From Pseudomonas alcaligenes (GTDB taxonomy: Bacteria; Pseudomonadota; Gammaproteobacteria; Pseudomonadales; Pseudomonadaceae): a stretch of 64,000 nt of DNA. A program made the translations under genes and the position numbers. Every line of letters begins with the position of its first letter. The stretch's first letter is position 1. Below, piece after piece: positions 44,774 through 53,599 of the stretch. The stretch is from positions 1,325,501 to 1,389,500 of the forward strand of contig NZ_LZEU01000001.1 of the NCBI RefSeq assembly GCF_014490745.1, in the 5' to 3' direction. The notes under the pieces are model-generated. The model worked only from the letters and a program-made list of their open reading frames with translations. It was not told the DNA's origin and ran no database searches.

Positions 44774-45055
44774 ATGGAAATCACCCGGCAATTCAAGCCC
44801 GCTTTCACCGCTCAGACCGAGAGCGCCAGTACGACCCGCCAGGCGCCGGCCAGTGCGGCGGCGAAGGCCGTCAGCCAGCCGGCCAGCGAGGGCCTGCCCC
44901 TGGAGCAGCTGCAGGAGGCCCTGGGCAGCCTGCCGGAAATCGACCTGAGCAAGGTCGAGGCGATCAAGCAGGCCCTGCAGCGCGGCGAGATCAGCGTCGA
45001 TGTCGGCGCGCTGTCGCGCAGCATGCTGGCCTACCACAACGGCAGCGATGCGTGA
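44774..45055 (+). CDS. flgM: Anti-sigma-28 factor FlgM, lateral-type
   Basis: A 93-residue FlgM. The N-terminal half is disordered and Ala/Ser-rich, and the C-terminal part (LPEIDLSKVEAIKQALQRGEISVD...LSRSMLAYH) is the sigma-28-binding region. It holds LafS (FliA) inactive until exported through the finished hook-basal body. The GTG of flgN overlaps its TGA (GTGA). Confidence 0.92.
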   Translation: MEITRQFKPAFTAQTESASTTRQAPASAAAKAVSQPASEGLPLEQLQEALGSLPEIDLSKVEAIKQALQRGEISVDVGALSRSMLAYHNGSDA

Positions 45056-45489
45056 TCGAGCGGCGTGACCAGCTGCTGGCGGTGGTCGAGCGCGACATCC
45101 AGCACGACTGCACCGACTACCTCAGTCTGCGCGGCCTGATGCAGGAGCTGTACAGCCACCTAATGAGTCGCGACTGCCCGCGCATCGACCTGATCAATCA
45201 CCAGGTCGAGGGGCTGGTCGAGGCCATCCGCCAGCGCGCCGAGCGGCGCAGCAAGGCGCTCGGCGCCTTTCGCCTGGAGATGGACGGCGAGGGCATGCAG
45301 TGCCTGCTCGACAGCTACCCGCCGGCGCGGCGCAATGCCCTGCAGCAGAACTGGCAGCAGCTCGGCCAACTGGCCGGCCAGTGCCAGCGCCTGAACGAGC
45401 GCAACGGCCAGCTGCTGGCCATGCACCACGACATCCTCAGCCAGCTCCTCGCCGCCCAGTCCGACGGCGGCCTGTACGTCCAGCACTAG
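45052..45489 (+). CDS. flgN: Flagellar chaperone FlgN, lateral-type
   Basis: A 145-residue helical protein in the FlgN position, with a coiled-coil pattern (RRDQLLAVVERDIQHDCTDYLSLRGLMQEL). FlgN is the chaperone for the hook-filament junction proteins FlgK and FlgL. It starts at a GTG overlapping flgM. In E. coli Flag-2 and in Vibrio lateral systems flgM and flgN are likewise adjacent. Confidence 0.85.
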   Translation: MIERRDQLLAVVERDIQHDCTDYLSLRGLMQELYSHLMSRDCPRIDLINHQVEGLVEAIRQRAERRSKALGAFRLEMDGEGMQCLLDSYPPARRNALQQNWQQLGQLAGQCQRLNERNGQLLAMHHDILSQLLAAQSDGGLYVQH

Positions 45490-45811
45490 CGCGTCCTGCC
45501 CGGCGCCGCTATGGCGGTGTCCCTCTATAGGTTTTTCCACCCTTTTCCCGAGTACGCCCTGGCTCTTGTGGCGCGGCCGTTGCCCTGTGCCTGCAGGGTT
45601 CGCCGGCGCTTAACAAAGGCGGCGCCAGGGTCGCCTTTATAGATCACCAGTCCGTTGTCCGGCGCAGGCGGAAGCAGGCCTTCCTGCTGTCTGTTCCAGC
45701 GCCGCTGGCGGAAGTTTTTCTTCTCCATTGCTCGATGCTATTTCCATGTAAATCAATGGCTTATGGCGTTGGCACCGATATTGCTCAATACAGCGCAAAG
45801 AGGTATTCGAC
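45490..45811. promoter_or_regulatory. Intergenic region before the fliD operon
   Basis: 322 bases between flgN and fliD. The last 45 bases hold a strong sigma-54 promoter (annotated separately). The earlier part shows no convincing terminator or gene; a leftward open frame at 45525-45728 lacks a ribosome binding site and family resemblance. LafK enhancer sites are expected here but cannot be identified by eye. Confidence 0.55.
45770..45785 (+). promoter_or_regulatory. Sigma-54 promoter of the fliD (lafB) operon
   Basis: TGGCACCGATATTGCT matches the sigma-54 consensus TGGCAC-N5-TTGCW exactly, with GG and GC correctly spaced. It lies 27 bases before the fliD ATG. The nearby LafK gene encodes a sigma-54 activator. 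Confidence 0.88.
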
Positions 45812-47116
45812 ATGGCAATTGATTCCGACTACGTCCAGCAGATGGCCACGCAACTGGCCCAGTACGACATCCAGGCCGCTCAGGCTCGGGCGACGCGCAG
45901 CCAGACGAAATACAACACCGAGTTGAAAGCGGTCAGCGATCTGAAGTCGGCATTGAGCACCTTCACCTCGGCGGTCAAGGGGCTCAAGAGCACCACCGGC
46001 AAGACCGACAGCATGCTGATCAACAGCGCCACGTTCAGCAGCGAGGGCTATGCCACCGCCAGTGTCGGCGCCAGTGCGGTCAGCGGCAGTTACGATTTCT
46101 TCGTCAAGCAGCTGGCCAGCAAGGATCAGATGGCGCTGCAGGGCCTTACCGACGCCGACCTGGGCAGCGGCAGCCTGACCATCGGCCAGGGCAGCGACTC
46201 GTTCAGCATCGACATGAGCAGCATTACCAGCCTCGACGGCCTGGCCAAGGCGATCAATGACGCCACGGACAACAGCGGGGTCAAGGCCACCCTGGTGCGC
46301 AGCAACGGCCAGGTCAACCTGGTACTGACCAGCGAGGAAACCGGCGCCGACCAGGCGATCAGCATCGGCAGCACCAACAGCACCGTGCAGACCGCCATCG
46401 ACGGGCGCAAGCAGCTGTCCAGCGCCAAGGACGCCATCGTCTACCTGGGCGGCCAGAGCGGGGTCGAGCTGACCAACAGCAGCAACACCTTCGACGATGC
46501 CATCGCCGGCGTCAGCCTGACCTTCACCAAGGTCACCGGCCCCGACGACGAGCTGCTGACCCTGGATGTCGGTCAGGACACCAGCGCGACCAAGGACAAA
46601 CTGCAGAAGTTCATCGATGCCTTCAACACCCTGATGACCAGCATCGGCTCGCTGACCAGCAGCGGCAGCGACACCACTGCGCGTGGCGTGCTGGCCGGCG
46701 ATGCCGGGGTGATGGCGATCAAGTCGGTGGTCAACAACCTGATACGCACCGAGTTCGGCGGCACCTCGCTGATCAACTTCGGCGTCAGTGCCAGCAGCAG
46801 CGGCAAGCTGACCCTCGACACCACGGCGTTCGAGAAGGCCATCGGCAATGACCCGGATGGCTTCGAAACGCTGTTCACCGGCAAGGGCAACCTGATCGAC
46901 AGCCTGGACAGCTCGCTGAAGATCTACACCAGTGCCAGCACCGGCATGCTCACCACGCGGGTCAATAGCCTCAACGAGCGCCTGAGCAAGATCAACGAAG
47001 ACTTCGAGACCCTGCAGCTGCGCTACGACAGCTCCTACAGCCGCTACCTCAAGCAGTACACCAACCTCATGCAGGTCATGACCTCCATGGAACAAACCAC
47101 CGGCCTGTTCGTATGA
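45812..47116 (+). CDS. fliD: Filament cap protein FliD (LafB)
   Basis: A 434-residue HAP2 protein that caps the filament and folds incoming flagellin. The N-terminal DSDYVQQMATQLAQYDIQAAQARATRSQTKYN and C-terminal helices (TTRVNSLNERLSKINEDFETLQLRYDSSYSRYLKQY) are the typical coiled-coil D0 segments. The central domain is Ser/Thr/Gly-rich. It couples to fliS by an ATGA overlap. Confidence 0.94.
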   Translation: MAIDSDYVQQMATQLAQYDIQAAQARATRSQTKYNTELKAVSDLKSALSTFTSAVKGLKSTTGKTDSMLINSATFSSEGYATASVGASAVSGSYDFFVKQLASKDQMALQGLTDADLGSGSLTIGQGSDSFSIDMSSITSLDGLAKAINDATDNSGVKATLVRSNGQVNLVLTSEETGADQAISIGSTNSTVQTAIDGRKQLSSAKDAIVYLGGQSGVELTNSSNTFDDAIAGVSLTFTKVTGPDDELLTLDVGQDTSATKDKLQKFIDAFNTLMTSIGSLTSSGSDTTARGVLAGDAGVMAIKSVVNNLIRTEFGGTSLINFGVSASSSGKLTLDTTAFEKAIGNDPDGFETLFTGKGNLIDSLDSSLKIYTSASTGMLTTRVNSLNERLSKINEDFETLQLRYDSSYSRYLKQYTNLMQVMTSMEQTTGLFV

Positions 47117-47508
47117 ATCCCTACAACCTGAATGACGGTTTTGACAGCTACCGCTCGGTCGACCTGGAGGCCAAGGCGGCTTCTTCCTCGCCCTACCAGC
47201 TGGTGCTGATGCTGTTCGACGGCCTGCTCGACGAGCTGGCCCGCGCCCGCGGCCACATCGAGGGCAAGCGCTACCAGCAGAAGGGCCGTTCCCTGGAGAA
47301 GTGCCTGAACATCCTCAACGGCCTCAGCAGCGCTCTCGATTACGAGGGTGGCGGCGAGGTGGTGCAGGGCCTGGCGCGGCTCTACGACTACTGCATCTAC
47401 CGCATCTCCGAGGTCAGCGTGAGCCTGTCGCTCGCCGACCTGGACGAAGTGGTACGCCTGCTCGGTGTGCTGCGCGAGGGCTGGGAGGGCGTCAGTGCCG
47501 CCCGTTGA
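47113..47508 (+). CDS. fliS: Flagellin export chaperone FliS (LafC)
   Basis: A 131-residue flagellin chaperone. The SSPYQLVLMLFDGLLDELARARGHIEGK block is the FliS signature (core helices). It prevents premature polymerisation of the flagellin LafA. It overlaps fliD by 4 bases and fliT by 14. Confidence 0.94.
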   Translation: MNPYNLNDGFDSYRSVDLEAKAASSSPYQLVLMLFDGLLDELARARGHIEGKRYQQKGRSLEKCLNILNGLSSALDYEGGGEVVQGLARLYDYCIYRISEVSVSLSLADLDEVVRLLGVLREGWEGVSAAR

Positions 47509-47815
47509 TGAAGACTGCCGGCAACTGCTCGAGCTGTATCGCCAGCTCGAGCAGGTGTTCGGACGCAAGGATTGGGCGGCGCTGGCCAGCACCGACCTGG
47601 CGATCCGTCGGCAACTGCAGGCACTGGTCGGGCGCGGGCAACTGAGCCCGGAAGCCAGCTCGGTGCGTCAGCGCCTGCAGCAGCTACATGCCCAGGCCTA
47701 TGCGGCCTGTGCCGATGAATGTGAACGACTGCGGCGTCTGCTGCTGTCGCACCTGGATTACGCCGAAGGGCGCTCGGCCTACCTGCAGGTCGATTCACTG
47801 CGCAGCAGGAGCTGA
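47495..47815 (+). CDS. fliT: FliT-like flagellar chaperone (LafD)
   Basis: A 106-residue helical protein from a GTG at 47495 preceded by GGGAGGG. Position between fliS and the hook-length protein matches lafD of lateral systems, taken to be the FliD chaperone. The sequence is too divergent for a motif-based call, so the assignment rests on size, helicity and order. Confidence 0.72.
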   Translation: MPPVDEDCRQLLELYRQLEQVFGRKDWAALASTDLAIRRQLQALVGRGQLSPEASSVRQRLQQLHAQAYAACADECERLRRLLLSHLDYAEGRSAYLQVDSLRSRS

Positions 47816-47817
47816 AC

Positions 47818-48966
47818 GTGTTGCAACTGATGACGAGCCCGGCCCAGCCGGCCGCGGCCCAGGCCGCTGACGCACTGCCGATGCCGAACCCGGCCGGCCA
47901 GGCCAACCAGGATGGTGCGCTAGCGCCTGCCCAGGCCTTTGCCGTGCTGGCCGAGATTCCGGCCGAGCCGGCGGTGGACGCAGCGCCGCTGCTACCGGCG
48001 CTCTTGGCCGAGGGCGCTGTGCTGCCCGCGGAGCTGGTGGACGCCGCGCAGCCGGCCGAGCGCGTGCCAGCGGATGCGGCGCTCGAGCAGCCGCCCGGCG
48101 CGCAGCAGGAGCTGACGGCCGAACAGTGGCTGCTGAGCATGCTCGGTCAGCAGCAGATCCAGGTCGCCGCCCGTGAGAGCGCGGCACCGACGAACCCTGG
48201 CGCGGTGGCCAGCATGCGTCTGCCGGCCGAGGGCGGCCTCAGTCGCCAGACGCAGGTAGCCGCGCCGGCGGCGGATGCGGCGAGCCAGCAGCCGGCCACT
48301 CAGCTGCCGCCGGCTACCACCAAACACGCCGGGGACGAGGCACTGGCCGCATTGCTGGCCCGACTGCCGGCCCAGGCCGGCGAGGCGCCAGCCGCCGCGC
48401 CGGCGACTGGCGATGCCGCCAGTGCCGCGCTCGGCAGCAGCCTGCTGAGCCAGGCCACGCTGGCCAGTCCGGCGCAGGTCGGCGAGCCGGTTGGCAACGC
48501 GGCGGCGCCGAGCCACCTCAATCAGCAGCTCAAGCTGGAGTCGCCGCAGGCCAAGTGGGGCGAGCAGATGCTCGGCGCCCTGCGCGACAACGTCGAGCTG
48601 CAGCTGCAGCAGAAGGTGCAGAGCGCCACCATTCGCCTCGATCCGCCGGAGCTGGGCAGCCTGGAGATTCTCCTCAGCCACGAGTCAGGCCGCCTCAACG
48701 TGCAGATCGCCGCCGGCAACGGCGACGTCGCCCGCCTGCTGCAGCAGACCAGCGAGCGCCTGCGCCAGGAACTGGTGGGGCAGAACTTCCTGCAGGTCAA
48801 CGTGCAGGTGTCCGCCGACAGCCAGTCCGGCCAGTCCGGGCAGCAGCAGGCGCGCACTCGCTGGCAGGCCGAGGAGCCGGTGCTGGCGGCTGCGCCGCAG
48901 GCCGCCGAGCCGGCTGCTACGGCGCGCACGGAACGGGCAGGCCGCGACGTGCTGGTCACGGTGTAA
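47818..48966 (+). CDS. fliK: Hook-length control protein FliK (LafE)
   Basis: A 382-residue hook-length ruler. The first ~230 residues are Ala/Pro/Gln-rich and low complexity. The C-terminal Flg_hook domain (~235-330) contains ATIRLDPPELGSLEILLSHESGRLNVQI, the FliK signature that contacts FlhB. It starts at a GTG with AGGAG upstream, 2 bases after the fliT stop. Confidence 0.9.
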   Translation: MLQLMTSPAQPAAAQAADALPMPNPAGQANQDGALAPAQAFAVLAEIPAEPAVDAAPLLPALLAEGAVLPAELVDAAQPAERVPADAALEQPPGAQQELTAEQWLLSMLGQQQIQVAARESAAPTNPGAVASMRLPAEGGLSRQTQVAAPAADAASQQPATQLPPATTKHAGDEALAALLARLPAQAGEAPAAAPATGDAASAALGSSLLSQATLASPAQVGEPVGNAAAPSHLNQQLKLESPQAKWGEQMLGALRDNVELQLQQKVQSATIRLDPPELGSLEILLSHESGRLNVQIAAGNGDVARLLQQTSERLRQELVGQNFLQVNVQVSADSQSGQSGQQQARTRWQAEEPVLAAAPQAAEPAATARTERAGRDVLVTV

Positions 48967-49035
48967 GGCCATTCATCAACGGCGTCCGCCACGGGCGGGG
49001 GCGATTTTTCAGCAGATCTGGACAGCGAGTTTCTT

Positions 49036-49566
49036 ATGGCAATGCCGCGGGTCATTCTTCTCATGCTCTTCCTCAACATGGCCGTGGTGCTGGGTGGGGT
49101 AGTGACCAACTACCTGCTGCTCAAGCCGCTGCTGCATGGCGGCCCGGCACCGGCTGCGGCCGCTCCGGCGGCTCCGGGTGGCGAGGCGCAGGCGGGTACC
49201 GATGGCGCCATCGCCGAGGTGGCGGCGGGGGCGGAGGGCGCCGAGGAACCGGGCGAGTACACCTTTTTCCCGGTGCAGAAGGTCATCGTCAGCCTGCGCG
49301 GCGAGCAGGGCGAGCACTACTTCGTGCTTGACCTGGTGCTGCAGGCCGAGGCCGAGGCCGACAAGAAGAAGCTCGAGCAGGCCGACCCGATGGTGCGCAG
49401 TTCGGCGGTGGCCTATCTGTCGTCGCTGAAGTTCGAGGAGCTGCGCGCCCTGCCGATTCCCGAGTTGCAGGGGCGCCTGGAGACGGCCCTGCTGGCCGAC
49501 TTCGCCGGGCGCAAGGTGCTGGCGCCGTTCCAGCACGTGCTGGTCAGCAAGATGCTGGTGCAGTAA
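49036..49566 (+). CDS. fliL: Flagellar basal body-associated protein FliL (LafF)
   Basis: A 176-residue single-pass protein: N-terminal membrane helix (ILLMLFLNMAVVLGGVVTNYLLL), an Ala/Gly-rich linker (~40-75), and a periplasmic FliL domain (YTFFPVQKVIVSLRG...HYFVLDLVLQAEAEADKKK). It sits by the stators and affects their output. The 69 bases before it have no clear promoter. Confidence 0.9.
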   Translation: MAMPRVILLMLFLNMAVVLGGVVTNYLLLKPLLHGGPAPAAAAPAAPGGEAQAGTDGAIAEVAAGAEGAEEPGEYTFFPVQKVIVSLRGEQGEHYFVLDLVLQAEAEADKKKLEQADPMVRSSAVAYLSSLKFEELRALPIPELQGRLETALLADFAGRKVLAPFQHVLVSKMLVQ

Positions 49567-49572
49567 GCCGCC

Positions 49573-50298
49573 ATGCATGCCGTCGACTACGACTATGCCG
49601 CGAGTGCCGCGCCGCGTGCCCTGTTCGCACCGGGTGCCGAGCAGCGCTGGGTGCGCCAGTACCTGCCGCTGGTCAAGCGCATCGTCAGTCAGCTGTCGCT
49701 GCAGGCCAGCCAGGTGCTGGATTGCGAGGACATGGAGCAGATCGGCCTGATGGGCCTGCTCGAATGCCTGCGCCGCTACGGCGAACCGGATGAGCAGTTC
49801 GGTCGCTTCGCTGCCCTGCGCATCCGCGGCGCCATTCTCGACGAGCTGCGCCGCCAGGACTGGCGTCCGCGTCAGTTGCGCCAGCAGGTGCACAAGGTGC
49901 GCGACAGCATCCGCAGCCTGAGCCGCCAGCTCGGCCGCGCGCCGCTGGAAGAGGAAATCCTCGCCCATACCGGGCTGGAGGCGAAGGACTACCAGGAGTT
50001 TCTCTGGGCCGATTCCTCGGAGGCCATCGAGAGCCTCGACGAGCTGTTGCAGAACGGCCATGAAAGTTTTCCCGAGGCCGGCGACGGCCTGGAAGAGCGG
50101 CTGATCAAGGAGCGCCTGCTGGAGCAGGCGCTGAGTCAGTTGAACGAGCGCGAGCGGTTGATCCTCACGCTGTATTACCAGCACGAGCTGAGCCTCAAGG
50201 AGATCGCCCTGGTGCTGGATCTGACCGATGCGCGGGTGTGCCAGCTGAGCAAGCAGGCGCTGACCAAGGCCTGCCGTTTTTTAACCGATAAAACCTAG
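49573..50298 (+). CDS. fliA: Lateral flagellar sigma-28 factor (LafS/FliA)
   Basis: A 241-residue FliA-type sigma factor for late genes. Region 2 contains VLDCEDMEQIGLMGLLECLRRY and FAALRIRGAILDELRRQDW; region 4 contains LSLKEIALVLDLTDARVCQLSKQAL with the helix-turn-helix. It is a paralogue of the main-system FliA expected elsewhere in the genome, held by FlgM until export. It lies 6 bases after fliL. Confidence 0.93.
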   Translation: MHAVDYDYAASAAPRALFAPGAEQRWVRQYLPLVKRIVSQLSLQASQVLDCEDMEQIGLMGLLECLRRYGEPDEQFGRFAALRIRGAILDELRRQDWRPRQLRQQVHKVRDSIRSLSRQLGRAPLEEEILAHTGLEAKDYQEFLWADSSEAIESLDELLQNGHESFPEAGDGLEERLIKERLLEQALSQLNERERLILTLYYQHELSLKEIALVLDLTDARVCQLSKQALTKACRFLTDKT

Positions 50299-50308
50299 TT
50301 GTGATGCC

Positions 50309-51184
50309 ATGCAGAAACTAATCGGAGCGTTGATCATTGTCGCCTGTGTGCTGGGCGGCTACACCATGGCCCACGGCGAGCTGGCGATGCTCTGGCAGCC
50401 GGCCGAGATGCTGATCATCCTGGGGGCCGGCATCGGCACCCTGGTGGTGGCCAACCCCAGGGAGGTGCTGCACGAGATGTGCGTGCAGCTCAAGGGCGTG
50501 TTCGTCTACAAGCGCCGCGGCGAGGAGTTCCAGCGCCAGTTGCTGATGATGCTCTACGAGCTGCTGGAGATGGTCGATGCCGGTGGCCTCAAGGTGCTCG
50601 ACGAGCATATCGAGAACCCGGAGCAGAGCGAGCTGTTCGCCAAGTACCCGCTGATCCTTCAGGAAAACAACCTGATGGCCTTCGTCGCCGACAACTTCCG
50701 CCTGATGGCCATGGGCAAGATCAGCGCCCATGAGCTGGAAGGTTTCCTCGAGCAGGAACTAGAGGCCATGGAGCACGCCCTGCTGCAGCCGGCGCGCTCG
50801 CTGCACAAGGTAGGTGAGGCGATGCCGGGCTTCGGTATCCTTGCCGCGATCATGGGTATCGTCATCACCATGGGCAACATCGGCGGCTCGGTGGCCGAAG
50901 TCGGCGCCCATGTGGCGGCGGCCCTGGTCGGTACCTTCCTCGGCATCTTCTGCTGCTACTGCCTGATGGATCCGCTGTCCAACGCCATGACCCAGCGGAT
51001 CAAGACCGAGCTGTCGGCCCTCGAATGCGTACGCACCACTCTGGTCGCCCATGTGGCCGGCAAGCCCACCCTGCTGGCGGTGGACGCCGGGCGCAAGCTG
51101 ATCGAGCAGGACGTCAAACCGGCCTTCAAACTGCTGGAAACCTGGGTGACCCAGTACGAAGAAGAGCGGGACGCGGCAGCATGA
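50309..51184 (+). CDS. motA: Flagellar stator protein MotA (LafT)
   Basis: A 291-residue four-helix inner-membrane stator subunit. The N-terminal LIGALIIVACVLGGYTMAHG and the central GFGILAAIMGIVITMGNIGGS and VAAALVGTFLGIFCCYC helices match MotA. The cytoplasmic loop contacts FliG. It couples to motB by an ATGA overlap. The sequence follows the proton-driven MotA type. Confidence 0.94.
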   Translation: MQKLIGALIIVACVLGGYTMAHGELAMLWQPAEMLIILGAGIGTLVVANPREVLHEMCVQLKGVFVYKRRGEEFQRQLLMMLYELLEMVDAGGLKVLDEHIENPEQSELFAKYPLILQENNLMAFVADNFRLMAMGKISAHELEGFLEQELEAMEHALLQPARSLHKVGEAMPGFGILAAIMGIVITMGNIGGSVAEVGAHVAAALVGTFLGIFCCYCLMDPLSNAMTQRIKTELSALECVRTTLVAHVAGKPTLLAVDAGRKLIEQDVKPAFKLLETWVTQYEEERDAAA

Positions 51185-52215
51185 GCATGAGGGGCAAGGC
51201 GGCCAGCAAGGATCGCGAGATCATCATCAAGCGGCGCCGCAAGGGTGGTCATGAAGAGGCCCACGGCGGAGCCTGGAAGGTAGCGTTCGCCGACTTCACC
51301 ATGGCCATGATGGCGCTGTTCATGGTGCTGTGGATCGTCCAGCCGCAGAGTCACATGGAGAACCCGGCGTCCGGAGAGCTGCAGAGCAACCCGCTGGTCG
51401 ACGGCGGTGCCGGGGTGTTCGACGGCTCCAGCAAGAATCCCATCGAGCTGGACGGCCTGCCCATGCCGGTGCGCCCGCAGCTCCTGGCCCAGGGCGCCGG
51501 CAGCGAGCACGAGGCCGTGCCGGCCAAGCCCGCCGCAGCCCAGGCCGATCCTGCGCAAGCAGAGGCCGGCAAGGACGAGCAGGAACCGCGGCACTACCGC
51601 TCGAATGCCGACCTGGAAGAGCTGGCGGCGCTGATCCGCCAGGTCTCCGGCAAGGTCGATGCGCTGGCCAATATCGAGGTGAACGTGGTGCCCCAGGGCC
51701 TGCGCATCCTGATCAAGGATGACCAGCAGCGCTTCATGTTCGAGCGCGGCAGCGCCAACCTCGATCCGCATTTCAAGACCCTGCTGGGGGCGCTGGCCGG
51801 GGTGCTGGCCAAGGTCGACAACAAGCTGATTCTCAGTGGTCACACCGATGCTGCGCAGTACCGCGGCAAGGCCGGCTACAACAACTGGAACCTGTCTGGC
51901 GACCGCGCCCTGCGTGCGCGCAACGTGCTGGTGGACACCGGCCTGCCAGCGGCCAATGTGCTGCAGGTGACCGCCCAGGCCGATGGCATGCCGCTGCGCC
52001 CGGACGACCCACTGAACGGCGCCAACCGGCGCATCGAGGTGCTGCTGCTGACCGACAGCGCGGAGAGCCTGTACCGCCAGCTGTTCGGCGAGGGTTATGC
52101 CCAGGTGCAGTATTCGCAGCAGGGTGCCACCTTCGTGGCCGGCTCCAGCGCGGCGCCGGCCCAGCCGGTGGCACCCGCCGAGCCCGCTGCCGCCGCGCCG
52201 GCGGCCAAGCTCTGA
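51181..52215 (+). CDS. motB: Flagellar stator protein MotB (LafU)
   Basis: A 344-residue stator partner. The basic N-terminus is followed by the plug/membrane segment VAFADFTMAMMALFMVLWIV with the essential proton-binding Asp at residue 38. The C-terminal OmpA-like peptidoglycan-binding domain (~205-310) has LILSGHTDAAQY and NRRIEVLLL. The tail is Ala/Pro-rich. It converges on a small membrane protein gene with only 4 bases between stops. Confidence 0.94.
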   Translation: MSMRGKAASKDREIIIKRRRKGGHEEAHGGAWKVAFADFTMAMMALFMVLWIVQPQSHMENPASGELQSNPLVDGGAGVFDGSSKNPIELDGLPMPVRPQLLAQGAGSEHEAVPAKPAAAQADPAQAEAGKDEQEPRHYRSNADLEELAALIRQVSGKVDALANIEVNVVPQGLRILIKDDQQRFMFERGSANLDPHFKTLLGALAGVLAKVDNKLILSGHTDAAQYRGKAGYNNWNLSGDRALRARNVLVDTGLPAANVLQVTAQADGMPLRPDDPLNGANRRIEVLLLTDSAESLYRQLFGEGYAQVQYSQQGATFVAGSSAAPAQPVAPAEPAAAAPAAKL

Positions 52216-52219
52216 GGCC

Positions 52220-52702
52220 TTACAGGCGCGGCGTGCTGGCGTTGCTCGGGCAGTACACCTGGCGGGTTTCCACGGCCAGGTAGCAGTGGCCGATCGGCCG
52301 CAGATTGAGGGTGGAGTTCTGCTCGCTGGCGTACAGCAGGTTGAACAGCAGGTCGTTGTCCAGGCTGCTGGACTTCTCCAGCTCGGTCACTTCACCTTTT
52401 TCCACCCGCAGGCGCAGGCGGTCGAAGAAGCCTGATTCGACGCTGCCCGAGGTACGCAGGATGGTCTGCCCCTGGCGGGTCATGGCGTAGAAGTGGCCAT
52501 CCTTGATCAGCAGGCTGTGGATGACTTCCAGCACCGTGCCATCGCTCTGCACCACGTTGCCGGCCGACTGGTAGCGGCCATTGAACTCGCTGCTGGACTG
52601 GAAGTTCAGCCACAGGCTGGCCAGGGCGGCGAGCAGGCCGGCCAGCAGCAGCGAGCCGCCGAGCAGCCAGCGGCAGGCGCCCTTGGCGAACAGGCGCTTC
52701 AT
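52220..52702 (-). CDS. Small membrane protein partner of the LafZ-like regulator
   Basis: A 160-residue protein with one N-terminal membrane helix (CRWLLGGSLLLAGLLAALASLWL) and a ~120-residue periplasmic domain. ATG at 52702 overlaps the TGA of the regulator gene (ATGA), so it is co-expressed with it. The arrangement regulator-plus-small periplasmic partner resembles ToxR/ToxS and TcpP/TcpH. I do not recognise sequence similarity to ToxS; the parallel is architectural. Confidence 0.75.
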   Translation of the reverse strand: MKRLFAKGACRWLLGGSLLLAGLLAALASLWLNFQSSSEFNGRYQSAGNVVQSDGTVLEVIHSLLIKDGHFYAMTRQGQTILRTSGSVESGFFDRLRLRVEKGEVTELEKSSSLDNDLLFNLLYASEQNSTLNLRPIGHCYLAVETRQVYCPSNASTPRL

Positions 52703-53529
52703 TGCACGCAACTCCGTAGCTGGCTATCGCTGAGGGTGGACAGCTGCGACTCGTGGATCATCATCCAGCGCGTCCTGCCGTCGGCCCGCTCGCAAAGCAT
52801 CTCGTAGAACCCGGACATCTTGCCCAGGCGAAAACGCGTGGGCTGGGTGCTGAGCGCAGCCAGGCGCTGCGCCAGTTCGGCGGTTTCCACCTGCAGGGCC
52901 TGCACGCCGACGCGACTGGGGTTGGCATAGACAAAATGCTGGCTGCCGATTTCGTGCTCCTCGACCTGCACTTCGGTCTGGAACAGCGAGTAGTAGATAT
53001 AGCCGGCGGTGATCAGGGCCAGAGCGCCGAGGGCCAGGGCGAGCAGCAGCAGGCGCTGGCCATGACGTGGCGCGGCGGGCAGTTGCAGGCTGGCGACGAC
53101 GGCTGTGGCGGCTGCCTCGGGGGAGAAGTTGGCGGCGCCGGCCGGTTCGGCCGGCACCTGGCTGACCAGGAATTTGGGGTTGAGCATGTAGCCGCGGCGC
53201 GGCAGGGTCTGGATGATCTCGCGCTTCTTTTCGTCGCCGAGCAATTGCCGCAGGGTGTAGATCTGCTGGTTGAGACTGCCTTGGCCCACCACCCGGTCGC
53301 TCCAGGCGTGGGCCAGCAGCTCGTCGCGCGGCACCACTTCCCCGGGAAAACGCAGCAGGCGCTCGAGCAGGCGGCTGCCGGAATAGCCCAGGTCGACCTT
53401 TTCCGCATGGTTCTCGCGCTGCAGTACCAGTTGGTACAGCGCGGGGTCGAAGAGCGCATGGCAGTCGTCCGCCCGCCCGGTCTTGATCACCAGGGCCGGG
53501 CTGGGCTCGTGCGTCGCGAGTCGCGGCAT
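52699..53529 (-). CDS. lafZ: ToxR/CadC-like transmembrane regulator (LafZ-like)
   Basis: A 276-residue protein with an N-terminal OmpR-type winged helix (~30-120; SRLLERLLRFPGEVVPRDELLAHAW and SLNQQIYTLRQLLGDEKKREIIQTLPRRGYML), one membrane helix (~155-180, LLLLALALGALALITAGYIYY) and a ~95-residue periplasmic domain with one Cys near the middle and one near the end. E. coli Flag-2 carries lafZ, a transmembrane regulator, beside lafA, so this is the likely equivalent. The start at 53529 follows a weak site. Confidence 0.82.
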   Translation of the reverse strand: MPRLATHEPSPALVIKTGRADDCHALFDPALYQLVLQRENHAEKVDLGYSGSRLLERLLRFPGEVVPRDELLAHAWSDRVVGQGSLNQQIYTLRQLLGDEKKREIIQTLPRRGYMLNPKFLVSQVPAEPAGAANFSPEAAATAVVASLQLPAAPRHGQRLLLLALALGALALITAGYIYYSLFQTEVQVEEHEIGSQHFVYANPSRVGVQALQVETAELAQRLAALSTQPTRFRLGKMSGFYEMLCERADGRTRWMMIHESQLSTLSDSQLRSCVQ

Positions 53530-53599
53530 GAAAAGGCTCTTTGTAGTGGGATTGTGTCGAACATGGCACGCCATGTGGGACGTTAGTTTCAAAAAGGCG

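Noticed and set aside
45525..45728. 67-codon leftward frame between flgN and fliD
   Set aside because: Low-quality basic composition, no ribosome binding site, opposite orientation to the surrounding operon.
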